63,836 bases of DNA from Clostridiales bacterium. GTDB taxonomy: Bacteria > Bacillota > Clostridia > Lachnospirales > Lachnospiraceae. The DNA lies in contig JAAYPX010000056.1 of NCBI GenBank assembly GCA_012519565.1, positions 1-63,836 of the forward strand, given 5' to 3'. A program made the position numbers and the translations under genes. The notes below the pieces were generated by a model. The model was not told the origin of the DNA and made no database searches. It worked only from the letters and a program-made list of their open reading frames with translations. Below, in pieces: positions 34,405 to 42,900 of the stretch (within the stretch, counting starts at the first letter, position 1; each line of letters starts with the position of its first letter).

Positions 34405-36522
34405 CTACTCCTCACCGGCCTTAACCTGTACTTTGATAGTTACAGTGGTTTCATTACCAGCAAAGTCTTTAACTGTAAGTGGTAGGTCATATTCTCCAGG
34501 TGTAGTTGTATCAAGGTCTGATAGGTCTGCGGTGACATTGCTCTTAACATCTATACCATCTGCATCAACAGCACTTTCCACAAAATCTCCTGCCCAATTA
34601 ATTTCTGAAGTATCTTCATCTAATTTGATTGTGCGATATTCAGCCTTGATTTCTAAGGTTGGAGCTGTTTTATTATCTGGATCATATATATTTACAGTAA
34701 CATTTCTACTTGCTTCGTTGCCTGCAGCATCTTTAATAACTGCTTTTAGACCATTATTATATACACCAACTGCACTAAAGTCTGTGGCAGAATAATCGTA
34801 ACTAGCAGTAGTAGTATCAAGTACTCCATCCACGGCATCCTCAGCAGTAAAGTAAATTGACCAATCTACAGTTGTAGGATCAGTACCCTTAGGTAAGGCT
34901 ACAGTTTCTTCTTGATCAATACTTGGTGCAATATTATCATGGATTTCACCACTGGCAAGAATTGTTTCCATATCGTTAATAACCTTAGTAAATTGATCTT
35001 TGTTAGCTGCTATGGCGACATCATATGCTGGCATACCTTCAATTCCATAAAGTCCCTTACCAAGGATTACATCCCAAGTACCTCTAACGCCAATCAGATC
35101 AGCATAATCATTAGCAACACACTTACTTGCTACATATTGGAAAGACTTAAGTACATTATCACCATACTTCTCATTGAAAATATCAAAACCATAGGCTGCT
35201 GCCTGATTAGCTGCTGCTTCATTTTTATAATTTACAATATTACTTACTCCGCCATATACTTCATAATAGGTCTTCCAATATAATCTAAAGAACTCTAATG
35301 CTAGCTGGGTTTTCTCTTTGGATACACCCTTAAGAATTGCAATACTATCACCAGCGGTCATAACTTGGCGGTAATTCTCATCATCAAATGGCATATCATC
35401 TGGTCTAGGATATGCTACAATACCAATAGCCTCTCCCCGGTCAGCAGCCGCTGAAGCCGAACCAGTAATCCACCAGTCAGGACAATCTGTAAATACAGTT
35501 CCGCCATCCTGGAAATCAGACCCCCCCTTGGTCCAAACTGGGATATAGCCGTCACTATATGTACCAGGGTCTGTCATAAGTCCCGTATTTTTTAAATCAG
35601 CTATAAACTGAGCTGCAGCTATGGATTGTGGTGAATCTATCTGCAAACCATTTACGCCATAGATAGCACCGCCAGCTGCATAGGTGGCTGAAAGGGCGGC
35701 AAAACGCCAGTCTGTTTCATAGGCCTGGATTGTATCATGGGCACATGAATCTGGTGCAGGAACATTGGCATAGTGAGCTTGGATTTTAGCCAGATAATCC
35801 TTAAAGGTACTCCAAGTCCATTTACCCTCGAAGAATAAATCGTGAGGATAAACAGTTTCCCCTTTATCATTCTTTAAAGAGTCAACCTGTTCTATCATTG
35901 TAATGTTATAAAGAAGAGGCCATCTCTGTACAAAAGTCTGTTTCCATGTTAAGAAATAATTATGTCCATAAATCTTGTCATACCACATCCATGAATATTC
36001 ATCATCTTCATAAAGATAAGCATACTCATCTAGTTCTTGAAGGATATTCTGGGCTAAAATTGTGGATTCTGCGCCACCCCAGATACCTGCGATATCACAT
36101 ACAGGGTCATTGGCTAAAACACTGGTAATCAATTCACTTCTAACGTCTTGAACATATTGAACATATTCAACCTCAACATTAAGTTCTTCTTTTACCTTCT
36201 CAAGCGCTGCTAAAGCCGCTTGTCTAGAGGCTTCGTCCATAGTGTATTCACCAGTAGCTTCATCGACCCAATAAGGATCAAGATTACTCATATTGTGCCA
36301 GCCCCAACGTATAACAGTCGGTTCTTTTGCTGGAGCTTCTGTAGGACTTGATGCGACTGCGTCTGTAGGAGATACTTTGCTGTCATTATTACTGTCATCG
36401 TTTTGCTTAGTTTGGTTATCTGCAGGGGTATCTTTATCCTTTGAACAACCTGTCATAATAGACATAACTAGCACTAAAGCTATTCCTAAACATAATAGCT
36501 TCCTCAATAATGCTCTTAACAT
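34405..36522 (-). CDS. Sugar-binding lipoprotein with C-terminal Ig-like domains
   Basis: 705 residues. A signal peptide ends in the lipobox MTGC (Cys near residue 27). A Ser/Thr/Asp/Pro-rich linker leads into an extracellular solute-binding domain (about 70-520; YVQYVQDVRSELITSVLAND, GGTVFTDCPDWWITGSA). Two tandem Ig-like domains of the type with VxDxAGNxx repeats (AVIKDAAGNEASRNVTV near 610; LTVKDFAGNETTVTIKV at the end) complete the protein. Such domains are unusual on a binding protein and may space the lipoprotein through the wall or bind polysaccharide. It is the first gene of the region 3 operon and sits behind a consensus promoter with a LacI-type operator. Confidence 0.88.
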   Translation of the reverse strand: MLRALLRKLLCLGIALVLVMSIMTGCSKDKDTPADNQTKQNDDSNNDSKVSPTDAVASSPTEAPAKEPTVIRWGWHNMSNLDPYWVDEATGEYTMDEASRQAALAALEKVKEELNVEVEYVQYVQDVRSELITSVLANDPVCDIAGIWGGAESTILAQNILQELDEYAYLYEDDEYSWMWYDKIYGHNYFLTWKQTFVQRWPLLYNITMIEQVDSLKNDKGETVYPHDLFFEGKWTWSTFKDYLAKIQAHYANVPAPDSCAHDTIQAYETDWRFAALSATYAAGGAIYGVNGLQIDSPQSIAAAQFIADLKNTGLMTDPGTYSDGYIPVWTKGGSDFQDGGTVFTDCPDWWITGSASAAADRGEAIGIVAYPRPDDMPFDDENYRQVMTAGDSIAILKGVSKEKTQLALEFFRLYWKTYYEVYGGVSNIVNYKNEAAANQAAAYGFDIFNEKYGDNVLKSFQYVASKCVANDYADLIGVRGTWDVILGKGLYGIEGMPAYDVAIAANKDQFTKVINDMETILASGEIHDNIAPSIDQEETVALPKGTDPTTVDWSIYFTAEDAVDGVLDTTTASYDYSATDFSAVGVYNNGLKAVIKDAAGNEASRNVTVNIYDPDNKTAPTLEIKAEYRTIKLDEDTSEINWAGDFVESAVDADGIDVKSNVTADLSDLDTTTPGEYDLPLTVKDFAGNETTVTIKVQVKAGEE

Positions 36523-36623
36523 AAAAACATTCCTCCTATCTAAATCTCAAATTAAGTAATCTCTATAATATGTATATTGATTACCCGCGGTTATTATTAT
36601 AAATAATAGATATTTATTTAAAC

Positions 36624-36639
36624 ATGTAACCGATTACAT
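36624..36639. promoter_or_regulatory. LacI-type operator downstream of the region 3 promoter
   Basis: ATGTAACCGATTACAT has the form ATGTAAnCGnTTACAT, a perfect palindrome with the central CG typical of LacI-family operators; it also fits CcpA cre-like consensus. It lies just past the -10 box, at the expected transcription start, so binding should block initiation or elongation. Confidence 0.75.
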
Positions 36640-36644
36640 TTGGT

Positions 36645-36674
36645 ATTATATTATAGAATGGTAGTAGTTGTCAA
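36645..36674 (-). promoter_or_regulatory. Consensus promoter of the region 3 transport operon
   Basis: On the minus strand TTGACA (36669-36674), 18-bp spacer, TATAAT (36645-36650). The leader to the 36522 ATG is about 115 nt. The remaining part of the 36523-36772 gap holds no gene. Confidence 0.75.
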
Positions 36675-36772
36675 TATTATTTATTGGTAAATCGGCTGGT
36701 ATTTTTAAAAATTTCTAAATTATTTTATAAAATACATACATTTTTCAAAATAATATCTAAATTGATAATAAC

Positions 36773-37603
36773 TTATCCCTTAATACCCGTGGAGGCAATT
36801 CCTTCTACAAAGTACTTTTGAAGTGATATAAATATTATAAAAACAGGTATAAGAGATATTACTGAAGCAGCCATTATCAATCCATATTCAGACGAGTACT
36901 GGCTGATGAACATACGCAGACCTATTTGAAGAGTTTTCTTCTTCTCTGTTTTTAGATATATTAAAGGCCCTAGAAAATCATTCCATGTATTTACAAATGT
37001 AAATATGGTCAAAGTTGATATTGCTGGTTTTGATAGGGGTAACATAATTTTGGCATAGATCATATATTCTGACATACCATCTATTCTAGCTGCTTCACAA
37101 AGTTCATCAGGAACACCTAAATAGAATTGACGCATAAGAAATACCCCAAAGGCTGAAAACGCTTGTAGACAAATAATTGCCAAATGGCTATCATTTAGAC
37201 CAAAAGAACGCATCATCATAAATTGCGGAACCATATATACCTGCCATGGGACTGCAATAGTTGCTATGTATGCTAAAAAAAGTTTATTCCTATGTTTAAA
37301 ATCCAGCTTGGCAAAGGCATAGGCCGCAAAACTACTGGTCAATAGTTGTAGACCAGTAACGATTATTGTTAATTTTGCAGTGTTTTTTATAAAGGTAAGA
37401 AGGGGTATTTTAGTCCAAATATCAATATAATTTTGCCATCTTGGGTTTTCTGGAATCCACTGGATGGGAAATATAAATACATCTTTATCTAATTTTAAAG
37501 ATGCCGATAGCATCCAGGCAAAAGGTATGAACATAAGAAATGTGATAAATAAAAGAATAGCATATATAAAAATTCTATTTATTTTAATTTTCTGAATTGG
37601 CAT
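36773..37603 (-). CDS. Carbohydrate ABC transporter permease, MalG type (region 4)
   Basis: 276 residues from the ATG giving MPIQKIK, with GGAGAAGGG upstream; the frame is open 19 codons earlier, but that start overlaps the preceding gene. Six membrane segments; EAA loop LCEAARIDGMSEYMIYAKIMLPLSKPA near residues 187-213; C-terminus GIASTGIKG. Third gene of the region 4 importer (binding protein, MalF, MalG). Confidence 0.9.
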   Translation of the reverse strand: MPIQKIKINRIFIYAILLFITFLMFIPFAWMLSASLKLDKDVFIFPIQWIPENPRWQNYIDIWTKIPLLTFIKNTAKLTIIVTGLQLLTSSFAAYAFAKLDFKHRNKLFLAYIATIAVPWQVYMVPQFMMMRSFGLNDSHLAIICLQAFSAFGVFLMRQFYLGVPDELCEAARIDGMSEYMIYAKIMLPLSKPAISTLTIFTFVNTWNDFLGPLIYLKTEKKKTLQIGLRMFISQYSSEYGLIMAASVISLIPVFIIFISLQKYFVEGIASTGIKG

Positions 37604-37634
37604 ATTATAATTCCCTTCTCCTCTAAAATGCTGT

Positions 37635-38582
37635 TTAGAAATTACCATACTTTTTTTCACCCCTAAACTGAATTAAGGTAACAGTTAACACAATAAGAAA
37701 TAAAACTACAGCAATTGCACTAGCGTATCCTAAATCCCAGGACCTAAAGGCTGTTTCATAGATATGATAAACTAATACCAAGGTTGAGGTTCCTGGGCCT
37801 CCTTGAGTTATCATATAAACTTGATCATATACCTTAAAGCAATTGATTGTTAGGATTACAATAACAAAAAATGTTGTAGGCCTAAGCATAGGTAAGGTAA
37901 TAGATCTAAACTTCTGCCATGAATTTGCCCCGTCTAAACCCGCAGCCTCATAAAATTCTGAAGATATTCCCTGTAGCCCTGATAGATATATCACCATATA
38001 GTAGCCCATATTCTTCCACACACTAAAGGAAACTACAGTTGCCATGGCAAAGTCTTTATCAGCCGCCCATTTGGGAAGATTATCTACAGCAACCCCTAAT
38101 TTGGCTAAAAGCATATTAACAGGTCCATTAGCTGGGCTAAAAAGCATGTTCCATACTGCTGCAACCGCTACCAATGAGGCTACATACGGAAAGAAAGAAG
38201 CTGTTCTAAACAGATTACGTAGTTTAACTTTTTGATTTAATATTACTGCCAACCCTAAGGCGCATACCAAAGTAATTGGTACTGTTGTTAGAGTATAAAC
38301 AATCGTATTTATAATAGCCGCATGAAACCTAGTGTCACTGATCAAACGGCTAAAATTTTCCAAAGCTACAAATTCAATAGGATTATTACCATCCCATTTC
38401 ATAAAAGCAAGTAGAAATGCAAATATTATTGGCCCTAAGGTAAAAATAGCAAAACCTATAAAATTTGGTGCTATAAAAGAATATGCTATTAGATTCCGTC
38501 TAGTTTCCTTACTAATTCCCTTCTTCTGTATAGAATTTGGCATAATTCCCTCAGTCCTTTTCTTATTCCCATTTATGTTCAT
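37635..38582 (-). CDS. Carbohydrate ABC transporter permease, MalF type (region 4)
   Basis: 315 residues; AAGGAGGG six bases before the ATG supports this start, and a second ATG 13 codons in (38543) also has a GAGGG. Six membrane segments; EAA loop FYEAAGLDGANSWQKFRSITLPML near residues 215-238; QGGPGTSTLVLVYHIYETAF near 262 is typical of MalF/UgpA permeases. A terminator-like hairpin separates it from the binding-protein gene upstream. Confidence 0.9.
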   Translation of the reverse strand: MNINGNKKRTEGIMPNSIQKKGISKETRRNLIAYSFIAPNFIGFAIFTLGPIIFAFLLAFMKWDGNNPIEFVALENFSRLISDTRFHAAIINTIVYTLTTVPITLVCALGLAVILNQKVKLRNLFRTASFFPYVASLVAVAAVWNMLFSPANGPVNMLLAKLGVAVDNLPKWAADKDFAMATVVSFSVWKNMGYYMVIYLSGLQGISSEFYEAAGLDGANSWQKFRSITLPMLRPTTFFVIVILTINCFKVYDQVYMITQGGPGTSTLVLVYHIYETAFRSWDLGYASAIAVVLFLIVLTVTLIQFRGEKKYGNF

Positions 38583-38641
38583 TTATGCCCTCCTTTATAA
38601 ATCCTACTATGTATGCAAGTATGTATTTGACTTTATTGAAA

Positions 38642-38674
38642 AGGGCTGTTTCAAACATAGATTGCAACAGCCCT
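38642..38674 (-). terminator. Attenuator hairpin between binding-protein and permease genes
   Basis: AGGGCTGTT (38642-38650) and AACAGCCCT (38666-38674) form a perfect 9-bp stem with a 15-base loop. The minus-strand transcript continues with TTTTC. It should terminate part of the transcripts after the binding-protein gene. In the plus orientation a T-rich stretch also follows. Confidence 0.7.
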
Positions 38675-38688
38675 AATAGTTTTTCTTA

Positions 38689-39981
38689 TTATTTATTTAA
38701 TAACTTTTGCACTTCCGTATTCATATACTTAATTCCATCATCAATAGTTGAATTTCCACTCATAATATTGTCATGAGCAGTATTTAAGATGGTTTCAATC
38801 TCAGAGCTAAACTCATGAACTGGCATCTCAAGATAGGTATTGGCAGTTACTAAAGCTTCTGCACTAGCCTCATCCTCTGGGAAACCTTCCATACTGGAAA
38901 TGGATTTTACAACCGCATCGGTTTTGATTGCTGGAATGGTACCGGTATTAGCGATTACCTCAGCACCTTCTGGACCACATACAAAGGCTAAGAAATCAAA
39001 GGCAGCATCCTTCTTCTTAGAGGCTGTTGTCACAGCTAAGGATGTTATTGTAGCTAAGGTTGAGCCAGGCTCCACTCCTTCTGCATGGGGATATTTTACC
39101 AGACCCCAATTCTTAATATCTGTATATTCCCCAATCTTAATCTTCTCAATTAAGGTCGGAATAAACCAGGTTCCCATATTCATCATGGCTACATTACCCT
39201 GAGCAAATGCTCCGGAATAGTGGAGACTACTGGTTTTTAAAGTTGCATAATCTTGACATACCTTATCCTGTTGCTGTGCTAGAATTAACTGGTAGTATGG
39301 TTTTAAGAAATCGTATTGACCATCTACAATAGTATTCTTACCATCCAAAATACCAAAGAGCTGAACAGCAGATCTCCAGGTATGGTAATGTGCTCCATAC
39401 ACTTGGGAACCTAGTGTTGTATCAGTAACCGCTCTAGCCAGCTGGTCATATTCCTCAAAGGTCATATCATTATCTGGATAAGTTACACCAGCCTTATCAA
39501 AGATATCCTTGTTATAGAAAATCACCCAAAAGTCACTTCTAAATGGCAAGGCATATAAGCCACCGTTTATTAATATCTGATCTGTAATACCGCCATATGC
39601 TGATAAATCGATACCTTTCTCTTTAATATAATCCCCCAGGGGTTCTAAAGCATTTTTACCTACTAGGGTTGCATAACCTGGGATATCCTTAATCGCAGCA
39701 ATGTCAATATCCGAATCATTGCCAGTCAACTCAGTTGCTAGGACAGTCATATAATCTGCAGAGCCAAGGTCAACCATTTCAATTGTGACATTACTATTCT
39801 TCTCTGTATAAGCATCGATGAGAGGCTGATAGTATGTAGTGGAATTAATGTCCCATACAGCCCATTTCAAGGTAATCTTATCCCCATCCTTGGAAGCTTT
39901 CTTAGCATCATCCTTACCGCACCCTACCAGCAAGGTAAATGCCATTACCAGCATCAGTGTAAAACCCAATAATTTCCTCAT
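38689..39981 (-). CDS. Extracellular sugar-binding lipoprotein (region 4)
   Basis: 430 residues. Signal peptide with lipobox LVGC (Cys near residue 21) followed by an Asp/Lys/Ser linker. A family 1 solute-binding domain is complete (DIDIAAIKDIPGYATLVGKNALEPLGDYI, YALPFRSDFWVIFYNKDIFDKAGV, AFDFLAFVCGPEGAEVIANTG). A good AGGAGG site precedes the ATG. It heads a three-gene importer operon. Substrate is unknown; the nearby heparinase-family gene suggests an acidic or uronate-containing oligosaccharide, which is inference. Confidence 0.92.
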   Translation of the reverse strand: MRKLLGFTLMLVMAFTLLVGCGKDDAKKASKDGDKITLKWAVWDINSTTYYQPLIDAYTEKNSNVTIEMVDLGSADYMTVLATELTGNDSDIDIAAIKDIPGYATLVGKNALEPLGDYIKEKGIDLSAYGGITDQILINGGLYALPFRSDFWVIFYNKDIFDKAGVTYPDNDMTFEEYDQLARAVTDTTLGSQVYGAHYHTWRSAVQLFGILDGKNTIVDGQYDFLKPYYQLILAQQQDKVCQDYATLKTSSLHYSGAFAQGNVAMMNMGTWFIPTLIEKIKIGEYTDIKNWGLVKYPHAEGVEPGSTLATITSLAVTTASKKKDAAFDFLAFVCGPEGAEVIANTGTIPAIKTDAVVKSISSMEGFPEDEASAEALVTANTYLEMPVHEFSSEIETILNTAHDNIMSGNSTIDDGIKYMNTEVQKLLNK

Positions 39982-40069
39982 ATCTTCTCCTCCTTTATTT
40001 ATATAGATTAATCTTAACAGAATAGCTCTATATATCTTTAGTATAATACTAGACCCCAGTAAATGGAAT

Positions 40070-40141
40070 GTAATATTTTATTTATTCCCATATACTTTTT
40101 ACTTAAAATATTTATATTAATAAAAACCTGTAAAATATTAC
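40070..40141. promoter_or_regulatory. Inverted repeat upstream of the region 4 importer operon
   Basis: GTAATATTTTA (40070-40080) and TAAAATATTAC (40131-40141) are perfect inverted copies about 90-150 bp upstream of the binding-protein start codon. They are possible paired regulator sites, but their low complexity in AT-rich DNA makes chance occurrence a real option. Confidence 0.3.
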
Positions 40142-40300
40142 GATTCACTTATCTTAATTTATTTGAGGTCTTTACTTATGTTGACTTCTTACAATTTTTG
40201 CAGTATTCTATTAAATAATACTGGTAAAATGTACAGGAAAGCTATAGGTGATGCTACATGACTTTTAAGAAAGGAGTGTTTACTCCTATGAGAAATTCTG

Positions 40301-40495
40301 GGTTTCAATGAATATATTACCCAGTTAAAAGTTGAAGAAGCTAAAAACCTAATGTTAAAAACCAATATGAAAGTATATGAGATTGCCAATCATCTGGGAT
40401 TTGAGAATGCCTTTTATTTTAGTAAAGTATTTAAGAAGGTGGCAGGCTGCTCTCCTAGAGATTATCTGCAGGGAAATAAAACCCTATCTAATTAG
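40301..40495 (+). pseudogene. Remnant of an AraC/YesN-type regulator (C-terminal HTH only)
   Basis: The frame encodes 64 residues that read as the end of an AraC DNA-binding domain: FNEYITQLKVEEAKNLML, then VYEIANHLGFENAFYFSKVF, then GCSPRDYLQ, ending at TAG. An in-frame TGA lies just before, and the preceding sequence continues only in another frame, so the upstream part is lost or frameshifted. It aligns by eye with the last helices of the YesN-type regulator at 13010-14572. It probably regulated the adjacent importer before decaying. The rest of 39982-40592 holds no intact gene. Confidence 0.8.
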
Positions 40496-40515
40496 CAAAC
40501 TACAAATCAGCAAAA

Positions 40516-40586
40516 ACACCTACTGTGATTTGTTGTCATAAGCAGGCACTGTATATCCCTTATAGAACACAATTCATAGTAGGTGT
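40516..40586. repeat. 71-bp inverted-repeat element downstream of the heparinase-family gene
   Basis: Thirteen-base arms (40516-40528 and 40574-40586) differ at one position, which is a G-U pair in plus-strand RNA and an A-C mismatch in minus-strand RNA. It lies between the AraC remnant and the end of the heparinase-family gene and could terminate transcription from either side. Confidence 0.5.
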
Positions 40587-40592
40587 ATCTTA

Positions 40593-42320
40593 TTAATCGA
40601 TTGGTATAATTTCCATCCTGGCATATGCCTCTTTGTCCTGGATCAGTAGATCCCATTGTAATAAATACACATCCGTTTCTTCTCCACCATGGTCTTTATG
40701 GATTTGATGAATACAGGATATACTTGAGTTCTTATCAAAAAGGATAATCTTACACCCTCTCTCCTTACCTCTAATTAAAATCTGGTTGCCAATTATCTCA
40801 GGCTTCCATTGGGTTACTAAATTTTCTGTAATTCTCCTAGTCTTATCTGATGCACTAAAATTATCTTCTACTATGAGAACACCATTATCTTCGTTGAAAT
40901 GAAGTACTCTTTCTATCTTATCAATTATCCCTTCTTCATAAGCCCCAGCAAAACTTATAATGGTTTTACCCTTTCCATCAGCTTCAAATCTGTCACATTG
41001 ATATTCTTTGCCCGCTAGCTGAGTCTTGCCGTTTATTAATGGAAGATTATGACCTAGGGAACTGTTACATAGAATTTGATAACGGCCTTGTCCAAAATAC
41101 TCTTTTGTATATTCACCAGCCCCCAAGTCGGTTAGCAGCATATCTCCATCATGAATATAGAAAAAACTACCGATGTCATTGTGATTGTGGGGTTCCCCAT
41201 TGCATCCTCCCTTAGCTGCCATACCAGCTCCCCTAGTACTATGGCAGATGGTCCACTGTGCATCTGATAGAATTACCTGGCCCTGGGGCTCAAAGTTACC
41301 CCCATCTTTAATTTTACCTTGATTTAAGTTATCAATATATTTACTTGTCCAGATATAATCTCTATAAATGCTCATCCATCTATAGCAGGGATCAAAATCA
41401 AATCCAGCGGACTGATTCATATTAGGAATTGCCACCTCAGGGTAACGGGTAGCTAGATAGCAGGTAAGTCCCACCCTAAACCGATCTTTACTATCTCCAT
41501 CAGAAAAAGATAGGGTACGGCCTGATTTAAAATAACATTTCTGCTGGAACGTGGCAATTTTCATAGTTTTAGCAGCTGCCATTAAATCCATCTTGCCCTT
41601 GGTATAATCATATAGTTGCTGAGCAAAACCAGTATAATAAGTCATTCCATAAGTAAAGTAACCAAGCCCTTCCATGCATGTTCCATCCTCTGGGAAACCA
41701 GCAATATAATGGTTAAGGGAATTGCAGATCCTCTGCAGATATAAGTTAAGCTGCTCCGGCTTATCTGCCAGCAAATAGATGCTGGCACTACCTATAGCTC
41801 CCGAGCAAACAGCACACCAGTTATTATCACACACTTCCCACCAGTAATGTCCGACTTTAGAATTGTAAAAGGGATTTAAAACCCTTCTAAACACCTCATT
41901 TCTAGCTAAGTCTTTTATTTTAGTGGAAAGTTCCTTATCTAGAAGGGTTATAATCTCTGCTAATGTTTGGGCGGTCTCACAGGCAAATAGATCCACTGTT
42001 GTCTGCCAATCCTTATCTCTGCTTCGATTTACATGGGCTGGTAAAGCCCAGCACTCCTCATTACAAATATTTTCTATCACTTCCTCCAGCCTGCGAATAT
42101 CTTCTTCCCTTTTATCCATCAAGGCTACTAGTCCAAAAACAGCTATATATTTACGTCTAAGGAAATAGACAGCTTCATATTTAATACGATTGCCAGTCTT
42201 TTCAAATAAGGAAAAGAGCTCTTCCGTAATCTCAGGCATTGGCTTACTTCTTAATTCATGGGCATATCGCCTGACAGTATTTTTATACTCATTGAGAAAA
42301 GCTTCTAATCGCTCCTTCAT
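40593..42320 (-). CDS. Heparinase II/III-family protein (probable polysaccharide lyase)
   Basis: 575 residues from the ATG with AAGGAAGGGG upstream. The N-terminal half is an alpha-helical toroid (DNNWCAVCSGAIGSASIYLL, FPEDGTCMEGLGYFTYGMTYY near residues 210-230). The C-terminal half is a beta-sandwich with EPHNHNDIGSFFYIHDGDML near 365-385, the His/Asn/Asp-rich motif of heparinase II/III and related lyases. There is no signal peptide, so it probably acts in the cytoplasm on imported oligosaccharides. Related families cleave heparin, alginate oligomers and other uronates; the substrate here is not determinable. It lies next to the region 4 importer. Confidence 0.85.
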   Translation of the reverse strand: MKERLEAFLNEYKNTVRRYAHELRSKPMPEITEELFSLFEKTGNRIKYEAVYFLRRKYIAVFGLVALMDKREEDIRRLEEVIENICNEECWALPAHVNRSRDKDWQTTVDLFACETAQTLAEIITLLDKELSTKIKDLARNEVFRRVLNPFYNSKVGHYWWEVCDNNWCAVCSGAIGSASIYLLADKPEQLNLYLQRICNSLNHYIAGFPEDGTCMEGLGYFTYGMTYYTGFAQQLYDYTKGKMDLMAAAKTMKIATFQQKCYFKSGRTLSFSDGDSKDRFRVGLTCYLATRYPEVAIPNMNQSAGFDFDPCYRWMSIYRDYIWTSKYIDNLNQGKIKDGGNFEPQGQVILSDAQWTICHSTRGAGMAAKGGCNGEPHNHNDIGSFFYIHDGDMLLTDLGAGEYTKEYFGQGRYQILCNSSLGHNLPLINGKTQLAGKEYQCDRFEADGKGKTIISFAGAYEEGIIDKIERVLHFNEDNGVLIVEDNFSASDKTRRITENLVTQWKPEIIGNQILIRGKERGCKIILFDKNSSISCIHQIHKDHGGEETDVYLLQWDLLIQDKEAYARMEIIPID

Positions 42321-42414
42321 AACAACACCCCTTCCTTTCATAGCAGAGTTTTTAAGCCCCCAAGGACATAAATATCAATTATCAATTAATGTTGTAAACC
42401 TGATTTTAGTTATC

Positions 42415-42837
42415 TTAGATACTTTCTTTTTTATTGAGAAAATGTTTTATTATATCCCTTCTGGTTATGATACCTATAAAGTAGTCCCTATCATCAATAA
42501 CTGGAATAAAGTTCTGATCCATGGCCCTTGTCAGTAATTCTTCAATAGTGGATGTGATTTTTACCGGTGGATTTTTGTCATCAGTTAGAATATCTTTTAT
42601 TTTCATTTCCTCTATACTTTTCATGGTTATTTTTTGAATCTCTTCATTGCTATCATCTATCAGGTACCATAGAAAATCTCCTTCACTGATTGTGCCTATG
42701 TACTTATTATCCGTAGAAAGTACGGGGATAGCAGTATAGCCATGGTATCGCATTTTTTCTAGTCCCTGACGAAAAGTAAAGTCTTCATAGAGAAATGCCA
42801 CTTCACTTTTGGTCTGTATATAATAAGCAATATTCAT
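42415..42837 (-). CDS. CBS-domain pair protein
   Basis: 140 residues containing two CBS motifs (about 1-60 with YTAIPVLSTDNKYIGTISEGDFLW, and about 80-135 with NFIPVIDDRDYFIGIITRRDIIKHF). CBS pairs usually bind adenine nucleotides and regulate attached or partner proteins. No other domain is present and no partner is obvious; the neighbour is a HAD phosphatase gene on the same strand. Function unknown. Confidence 0.9.
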   Translation of the reverse strand: MNIAYYIQTKSEVAFLYEDFTFRQGLEKMRYHGYTAIPVLSTDNKYIGTISEGDFLWYLIDDSNEEIQKITMKSIEEMKIKDILTDDKNPPVKITSTIEELLTRAMDQNFIPVIDDRDYFIGIITRRDIIKHFLNKKESI

Positions 42838-42900
42838 AAACCTATCATGCCTTTCATAATACTACACTAATGTAGAGCAGATACTAAAATTTCTTTCTAG

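Noticed and set aside
34247-34795. 182-codon open frame on the plus strand
   Set aside because: It mostly lies opposite the Ig-like end of the 34405-36522 gene; its Ser/Thr-rich translation follows from that composition.
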